Shown piece after piece: positions 61,773 to 64,000 of a stretch of DNA of 64,000 nt; positions within the stretch are counted from its first letter, which is position 1, and each line of letters starts with the position of its first letter. The DNA lies in the NCBI GenBank assembly GCA_947846985.1, contig CANTUZ010000001.1, forward strand, positions 182,294,955 through 182,358,954, given 5' to 3'. The notes under the pieces are model-generated. The model ran no database searches. It was not told where the DNA came from and saw only the letters and a program-made list of their open reading frames with translations. This DNA comes from Fratercula arctica (taxonomy: Eukaryota > Chordata > Aves > Charadriiformes > Alcidae). Position numbers and translations under genes: made by a program.

Positions 61773-64000
61773 GTACGATAGCATTCACTAATATTTTCTG
61801 CTTTCTTGTTCTTTCTGTTGCTCTGTTTCCCCTTGCCTTTTAAAAATTATATTATTATTTTATTTGATAACAGTGAAATAATAATGCATGTGAAATATAG
61901 TCTAAGTAGCTTTATTAAGCAATTGTTCCTTCAGTCATTGAATTAAATGGGAAACAGCCATTTACTTCAGTGGGAACAGTATCATGCTCTGTAAAACGTC
62001 ATAGGGAATATTTTGAAAATTACCAGAAATCATCATAGCTGATAGCAATACCTAAAAGGTTGTTCTATTTTGAAGGATTATTTGATCTGTTTTTAAATCT
62101 AAAAGTATATGCTGTAATTTATACTGTAGTATTATCTACATATTTATATTTGTAAAAAGAAAAAAGCTTTTTAGCACATAACTTTTTTTCTAATAGTATA
62201 TTTAAGTATAAAATAACTCACACACATGTATATTACACTCTGTCAACAAACATTTTACTCCGTATTATGTGTACATTTGTGTATAAAAGTTTATATTTGT
62301 GGTTTTAAAACAGTGACTAATTAAAACTGTCTCTGTATAATTATGTATGTAACTATAATATGTTATTGTCTACATGTCACTGTCTATTCATGTGTAAAAA
62401 TGCCTACAATAATCAGCATTAATCTTTAAAATTGCCACTAGCAAATTATTAACATCCTGCTGAAGTAATCATTGCAAGCTCTACAAGATAGAGTACGTTA
62501 TATTTCCCAAGCTGTGAATTTGACAACAATATTTATTATTGTGCTCAATTCTAAGGAGAATAATGGCAATCAAAGGAGGCTGGATCCAGTTCTGGTTCCA
62601 TCAAAATCAGTTAAAAACTCATCATTAACATCCCTGGGAGATGGGATAGGACAACAGTCCGTTTTGTTTTTTTTTTTTTTAATTACTAAAATTATGTAAT
62701 TTGGTTCTTTCAATTAACATGGAAATATTTTTTAAAATATTGTCAAATTTCAATTTTAATTGATTTATTAGTGTTTATATGTTCTAGTTTATTGCAAATA
62801 GACTTTAAAATGAAAGCTTGAATTAATAATTTACCACAGTTATCTCTTTCTTCCACTGTGCAAAGCAGAGTTTTGGGTTTGTGTTTAACAAACACCAGAG
62901 TATCTTATTTAGCCATTAGCCAAATAATTAGTGGTAACTTGTTAATGCTTAATAAATGAATGTACTTCAGGTACTGAGAAGACAAGCAGGGCGTTCAGCA
63001 CACAGTTGCCTTTGAACTCAATATTTGTTTTCCTTTTAGATCGAAAGTTAATCACAGCCTGTTCATTCCCTGAGCGATGCAGTTTGTCCTGCACTGATAG
63101 GTTACCTGTAAGCTATTGCGTTGTGTTGTAAATGTTACATATGGCTTAGTTTTGCAAAGATTTTCTTCTTGGTTTATATCTCCGCTGACATAAAAAGCCA
63201 TTTTAATCTTTCAAAACCTTAAGTTTAAAATGGCATCTAGTTATCAGAGAGCTTGTGGCCTCTGTTTTATATATGATTGCAGGCTCTGTGGTTATTCAGT
63301 AATAGTTTTAATTTCGTCACACCGTCACATGGTGCTGTGCAGAAACAAGCGTTGCAGATTCAGGAAATAAAAGCAGGCTCACATATTAAATATGCTGTCA
63401 CTTTTTAGTAATTCAGCTAGTTTGAATGGTGCCAACAAAAATTTCAGTTAATTTTTGTTGCTGTTTAAACAGAACAAAGTTTATTCGTTGGGGACGACTA
63501 TTATGAAAGAGCAGGAAAAGCTTTAGTGACAGAAATAGCGTTGTAGCCTAGCACAAACAGCTTTGTTTAGCCTTCACCTATGGGTGGTTGATGAGTGATG
63601 TTGATGTGATAGTTTGGCAATAGATCATGGCTCTGCTTATCTCATGCCTTTCTGGCATACAGTATGCTCTAATACAGGGGACTGTTAATGACTGGACACT
63701 CTCTGGAGGCTGGAGTCATCAAGCATGTCACACCTACACTTATTCCCTTCTCTGTAAAGACAGCAAGAACCAGATAAAACACTATTTAAATTTTTGATAA
63801 AAGCATTGAGTGATATTTATGGGTCTGAACAGCAATGCATTACACTTTTATATCCCCTAGTGAGATTCCAATGTCAAAACTTAAGTAGAAACTGAAATAT
63901 ACGACTTCCCACATGTAGTGTAATCTGCCATAAGAGTCTGCCATCTTTTACTTCTGGCATGCATGGCACAAACATAATACAAGGAGAGGGTGACTAGAAG
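61773..64000 (+). other. ADAMTS20 intron, continues past the window
   Basis: Phase-0 intron. No exon beginning with the expected C-S-x-S/T-C-G pattern was found up to 64000, so it is longer than 2.2 kb. It contains a poly(T) run near 62.67 kb. The remaining TSRs and the GON domain must lie downstream. Confidence 0.8.

Noticed and set aside
61773..64000. Search for the next TSR exon
   Set aside because: No acceptor followed by a C-S-x-S/T-C-G frame was found; the exon must lie beyond the window.

Overview
This 64 kb window is vertebrate genomic DNA, most likely from a bird. It holds CR1 non-LTR retrotransposon copies with the typical truncated 5' ends and the CATAGAAT-type octamer 3' end, AT-rich introns, poly(A)/poly(T) tracts, GT-AG introns throughout, and one large multi-exon gene. 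A crocodilian or turtle cannot be excluded from CR1 content alone. There is no operon, CRISPR array, phage or other prokaryotic feature.

The only gene I can support is ADAMTS20 on the + strand, a secreted metalloprotease of the ADAMTS9/ADAMTS20 (GON) clade. Twenty-six coding exons between 12008 and 61772 join in one open frame of 3843 nt (1281 codons), and every junction is GT-AG with matching phase. The exons run in order: distal prodomain with a furin-type RKKR site; zinc metalloprotease with HELGH...HD split across two exons; disintegrin-like module; first thrombospondin type 1 repeat (TSR1); Cys-rich domain; spacer; then TSR2 to TSR10 and the start of TSR11. The 5' exons (signal peptide, N-terminal prodomain) and the 3' exons (rest of TSR11, later TSRs, GON domain) lie outside the window.

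Layout: 1-12007 is presumed intron with CR1 remnants, simple repeats and a perfect 26-bp palindrome. 12008-16323 holds two prodomain exons. 16324-29051 is a 12.7 kb intron with two oppositely oriented CR1 copies of about 1.2 kb. 29052-34917 holds the metalloprotease and disintegrin-like exons. 34918-44565 is a 9.6 kb intron without recognised repeats. 44566-54826 holds TSR1, Cys-rich, spacer, TSR2 and TSR3. 55371-61772 is a dense array of TSR exons, all phase 0-0 and nearly all starting on a cysteine codon. 61773-64000 is intron.

I did not find an undescribed biological system. The best leads are the modular TSR exon array, a zinc motif that looks more like ADAMTS9/ADAMTS1 than what I recall of mammalian ADAMTS20, a His-rich linker between TSR8 and TSR9, the inverted CR1 pair inside one intron, and a CTCF-like motif.
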